Made by a program: the position numbers and the translations under genes. Shown piece after piece: positions 60,644-64,000 of a stretch of 64,000 bases of DNA (positions within the stretch are counted from its first letter, which is position 1; the number at the start of each line of letters is the position of its first letter). Under the pieces are notes generated by a model. It was not told the origin of the DNA and searched no databases. It worked only from the letters and a program-made list of their open reading frames with translations. This DNA is from Anthopleura xanthogrammica (lineage: Eukaryota; Cnidaria; Anthozoa; Actiniaria; Actiniidae), in assembly GCA_964019055.1 (NCBI GenBank), contig OZ025208.1, positions 9,244,539 through 9,308,538 of the forward strand, given 5' to 3'.

Positions 60644-62522
60644 GGGATAGCTAAGGATACGCAGGGATAGTTAAGGATACCCTGGGATAGCTAAGGATAC
60701 TCAGGGATATCTAAGGATACTTGGGGTTAGCTAAGGATACCCTGGGATAGCTAAGGATACTCAGGGTTAGCTAAGGATACCTTGGGATAGGTAAGGATAC
60801 TCAGGGATAGCTAAGGATATTCAGGGATAGCTAAGGATACTCAGGGATAGCTAAGGGTACTCAGGGATAGTTAAGGATACCCTGGGATAGCTAAGTATAC
60901 TCAGGTATATCTAAGGATACTTGGGGATAGTTAAGGATACTCAGGGATAACTAAGGATACCCAAGGATACCTAGGGATACCCAAGGATAGCTAATGATAC
61001 ATATGGATAGCTAAGGATACTCAGGGATACCTAAGGATACCCTGGGATAGCTAAGGATACTTGGGGATAGTTAATGATACCTTGGGATAGTTAAGGATAC
61101 TCAGGGATAGTTAAGGATACATAGGGAAACTCAAGGATAGCTAAGGATACTCAGGTATAGCTAAGGATACTCAGGGATAGTTAAGGATACCCTGAGATAG
61201 CTAAGGATACATAGGGATACCCTGGGATAGCTAAGAATACATAGGGATACCCAGGGATACCTAGGGATACCCAAGGATAGCTAAGGATACTCAGGGATAG
61301 ATAAGGATACTCAGGGATAGTTAAGGATACTCAGGGATAGTTAAGGATACTCAGGGATAACTAAGGATATCAGGGATAGTTAAGGATACTCAGGGATAAC
61401 TAAGGATACTAAGGTATAGCTAAGGATATTCAGGGATAGATAAGGATACCCTGGGATAGCTAAGGATACTCAGGTATAGTTAAGGATACTCAGGGATAGC
61501 TAAGGATACTCAGGGATAACTAAGGATACTGAGGTATAGCTAAGGATATTCAGGGATAGATAAGGATACTCAGGGATAACTAAGGATACTCAGGGATAGT
61601 TAAGGATACCCTGGGATAGCTAAGGATACTCAGGGATAACTAAGGATACCCTGGGATAGCTAAGGATACTCAGGGATAACTAAGGATACTCAGGGATAAC
61701 TAAGGATACTCAGGGATAGCTAAGGATACTCAGGGATAGCTAAGGATACCCTGGGATAGCTAAGGATACTCAGGTATAGTTAAGGATACTCAGGGATAAC
61801 TAAGGATACTCAGGGATAGTTAAGGATACTCAGGGATAACTAAGGATACTCAGGGATAGTTAAGGATACTCAGGGATAACTAAGTATACCCTGGGATAGC
61901 TAAGGATACTCAGGGATAGTTAAGGATACTCAGGGATAGTTAAGGATACTCAGGGATAGTTAAGGATACTCAGGGATAACTAAGGATACTCAGGGATAGC
62001 TAAGGATACTCAGGGATAGTTAAGGATACTCAGGGATAGCTAAGGATACTCAGGGATAGTTAAGGATACTCAGGGATAGCTAAGGATACTCAGGGATAGT
62101 TAAGGATACTCAGGGATAACTAAGGATACTCAGGGATAGTTAAGGATACTCAGGGATAGCTAAGGATACTCAGGGATAGCTAAGGATACTCAGGGATAAC
62201 TAAGGATACTAAAGTATAGCTAAGGATACGCAGGGATAGCTAAGAATACCCAGGGATAGCTAATGATACATAGGGATACTCGAGGGTATCTAAGGATACT
62301 CGGGGATACCAATGATGTGTAAGGATTCTTAGGGATAGCTAAGTATAGTCTAGGATAGCTAAGGATAGTTTAGGATAGCTAAGGATAGTTTAGGATAGCT
62401 AAGGATACCTAAAGGCTGTGCAGAGAAAGATAAGGATATTTGGGTATAGCTGTGAATATAGACTGGAGTATACACGGGGACTCTCGGGGATAATAAAGGA
62501 TAGTGAGGAATAGCAAGGATAC
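60644..62522 (-). repeat. Right satellite array, inverted copy (~93 units)
   Basis: GGGATAGCTAAGGATACTCA-type units, the inverse of the left array unit, with the same variant set (CCCTGGG, TTGGGG, TTAAGG, AACTAAGG). Shorter than the left array by ~650 bp and more variable at its two edges. A 140-bp unique piece separates it from the inner inverted repeat. Confidence 0.97.
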
Positions 62523-62551
62523 CACCGCTACAAATACTACAGACAAAGACT

Positions 62552-62578
62552 ATGAATGAGCGATTCCTGCATTTAGGA
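62552..62578 (-). repeat. Right outer terminal inverted repeat
   Basis: ATGAATGAGCGATTCCTGCA then TTTAGGA; inverse of 40354-40380 with one mismatch. Confidence 0.8.
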
Positions 62579-62584
62579 AAAGCG

Positions 62585-62593
62585 TTGAACTTT
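62585..62593 (+). repeat. Right target-site duplication (9 bp)
   Basis: TTGAACTTT, identical to 40339-40347. Confidence 0.75.
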
Positions 62594-62674
62594 TGACACT
62601 ACGTGAAATTTTATAAAACTAAACAGTTTTCTTACTAAAAAGATCTCTTTTACATATATGTAAGTGATTTAACA

Positions 62675-62750
62675 ATGGTGGTGTGCCATTTTTTCTTGAA
62701 AGGAGATTGTAAATTTGGCGACAAATGCTGGAATGAGCACCCAGGAGCAA
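62675..62750 (+). CDS. NUP42: NUP42-like nucleoporin, first coding exon
   Basis: ATG at 62675 opens [18 protein letters not shown] then WNEHPGA, followed by a consensus donor (CAA|GTAAGT) at 62750. The CCCH zinc finger (C-x7-C-x5-C-x3-H) at the very N terminus, with [12 protein letters not shown], closely matches the start of NUP42 (NUPL2/hCG1). That nucleoporin sits on the cytoplasmic face of the nuclear pore and stimulates the mRNA-export helicase DBP5/DDX19 with GLE1. Later exons (FG repeats, GLE1-binding tail) are beyond the window. The giant transposon ends 91 bp before the start codon, so the gene may have lost or changed its promoter on this allele. Confidence 0.75.
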
Positions 62751-62977
62751 GTAAGTCAAGCAACTCGATACATAACTTACTTTTTTTTATTTATAATGAT
62801 ATTTTAACAGGATGCTCCTTCACTTTAGTGATTTTCAAGAAGGTCCTGTAAAATTAATTTTTATGCGTCATATAATGGAGTTAAAAAGTAGATGGCAAAT
62901 TATCGATACAAAAATATTATGAGAAAAATTACAATTATGCAAAAAACGTAAAATTCAAATAACATACTTCAAAGAGT

Positions 62978-63721
62978 TCATTCAGAAAAGATAGACTTAA
63001 ATTGAGAAATTTTTGAGCATTGTTTAAGATCGACACTAAGGTTGTTCCATTCTTTTATGGCTTGATAGGATAGCCTTTGCCTCCCCCAATTTGTTTTAAT
63101 GATTGGCAGGCGAAATTCATTTCCGCGCCTAGTGTTATGTCCATGCTCATTCATTTTGTTGAATTTGAGATTCGAGGATAGGAGATTGTTCTTACATTTG
63201 AAAATATGCAAACATCGGTGATAGCGTCTACTTTGAGTAAGCTCTTTCCAATGGAGTTCCCTTCGTGCGTCAGATGCCGAGGACTGGAGAGGTCGATCCA
63301 GTATGATCTTGGCAGCTTTGTTGTGCAGGATTTGAAGTGATTGCATCAGCGTGATGTTGTCTTTATCTCCCCACACAATGTCCCCATAATCAAAGAGTGG
63401 TAAAACTAAGCTGTTGAAGAACAACAGTCTAGCAAACTTTGGTAGGAGATATTTGATTCGCTTCAGTAGACCAAGGCGTTTGTTGATTTTGGTCAACTGA
63501 TATTCAATGTGGGCTGACCAAGACATATTACCTGAAAACACCACACCAAGATACTTGAACTCATCCACTCTTTCAACCTTCTTCGAGTGTACTTCGATGG
63601 ATATGCTTGATATTTTGTTTGTTTTCCTCCTACTTCCAAACAGCATAGCTTTAGTTTTAGATGTATTCAATGTTAAGCGGTTGAGTTTGAGCCAATCGCC
63701 AACTATTTGGCTCAAACTCAC
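62978..63721 (-). pseudogene. LINE reverse-transcriptase C-terminal fragment
   Basis: A 247-residue reverse-strand frame. WLKLNRLTLNTSKTKAMLFG is the segment after the reverse-transcriptase active site in CR1/L2/jockey-type LINEs. VDEFKYLGV, LPLFDYGDIVWG, LQILHNKAAKIIL and the WNNLSVDLK tail follow in family order. The palm with its YADD-type motif and the endonuclease are missing, so it is a 5'-truncated, immobile copy, although its remaining frame is open. It lies in NUP42-like intron 1, opposite strand. Upstream the frame ends at 63722. Confidence 0.8.
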
Positions 63722-64000
63722 AGCTCGTGTTTTTATTTTTTTTGTATGAGACGTTATATTTTAATAGATTAAAATAGTTTAAGGGTTCCAAAAGACCTCA
63801 TATTACCACTTCCCTGATATTACTTACTTGCTTTAAGTAAGATAATTTATTTGTGGAATTAAAGAGTGTAGACAATATACACCATGAAAAAATTGCTAAA
63901 TTTATGGATCTTTATATTTGTTTTGGTAAACATTTTCCCATTTCAGACCACGTGTCATTCCCTTAAATATATGGTATGATTTCTTTGTTTATTGGTTGTG
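63722..64000. other. Intron sequence with dispersed repeat at the window edge
   Basis: No exon seen. 63930-64000 repeats the core found at 20067-20135 (CATTTCAGACCACGTGTCAT), cut by the end of the window. Confidence 0.45.

Larger units (their letters stand above)
40348..62584. mobile_element. Giant 22.2-kb Mutator/Phantom-like DNA transposon
   Basis: Seen: perfect 9-bp direct repeats outside. A 27-bp outer inverted repeat with one mismatch (TCCTAAATACAGGAATCGCT then CATTCAT at 40354-40380; inverse at 62552-62578). Inverted ~20-bp satellite arrays at 40429-42966 and 60644-62522. A longer inner inverted repeat (42970-43140 and 60298-60505). Two complete divergent genes sit inside: a C2H2-MULE-SWIM-PHD transposase (-) and a P-loop ATPase (+). 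Known: MULE elements duplicate 8-11 bp, and foldback/Phantom relatives can have tandem-repeat-filled inverted repeats. Inferred: one autonomous element, possibly still mobile given the intact genes. Several MITEs are nested in its introns, so it is not brand new, or it shares recent MITE activity with the host. Confidence 0.85.

Overview
The window looks like nuclear DNA of an anthozoan cnidarian, probably a stony coral. The basis is AT-rich sequence with short spliced exons and GT-AG introns, a cluster of near-intronless class A GPCR paralogues, a large EGF/laminin-G receptor, animal genes (ZC2HC1-like, NUP42-like), and many foldback MITEs, LINE and Penelope fragments. Species is not resolved; this is inference from gene content.

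Layout. 1-3.7 kb: 3' half of a ZC2HC1-type zinc-finger gene (+), with a tRNA-type SINE head and a 57-bp tandem repeat in its first intron. 3.7-20.3 kb: repeat-rich DNA carrying three class A GPCR paralogues (+), a 0.9-kb perfect tetranucleotide array, a hexanucleotide array, MITEs and retroelement tails. 20.9-22.0 kb: a disordered protein of unknown function (-). 24.7-38.8 kb: an 11-exon gene (+) for a ~1828-residue transmembrane protein with EGF, mucin-like and laminin-G domains. 40.35-62.58 kb: a giant (22.2 kb) composite DNA transposon. 62.7-64.0 kb: first coding exon of a NUP42-like nucleoporin gene (+), with a LINE fragment in its intron.

The main discovery is the transposon. It is bounded by a perfect 9-bp direct repeat (40339-40347 and 62585-62593), has 27-bp outer terminal inverted repeats, then long arrays of a ~20-bp satellite in opposite orientation (2.5 kb left, 1.9 kb right), then a ~170-200 bp inner inverted repeat. 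Inside are two divergent genes whose exons all join in phase without a stop. One is a 7-exon, 893-residue transposase (-) with C2H2 fingers, a MULE DDE core, a SWIM finger and a C-terminal PHD finger. The other is a 14-exon, 731-residue P-loop ATPase/helicase-like protein (+) with Walker A and B motifs, a triplicated 20-codon exon and a lysine-rich tail. The 9-bp duplication, MULE core and satellite-built inverted repeats suggest a Mutator/Phantom/foldback-type element with an unusual ATPase accessory gene. It inserted 91 bp upstream of the NUP42-like start codon, separating a YY1-like promoter motif (40325-40335) from the gene.

The three GPCR genes are diverged over most of their length but share a ~140-bp tract around TM1-TM2 that is almost identical at the nucleotide level, a gene-conversion signature. 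The third is embedded in two tandem duplications, one upstream and one over its 3' end.
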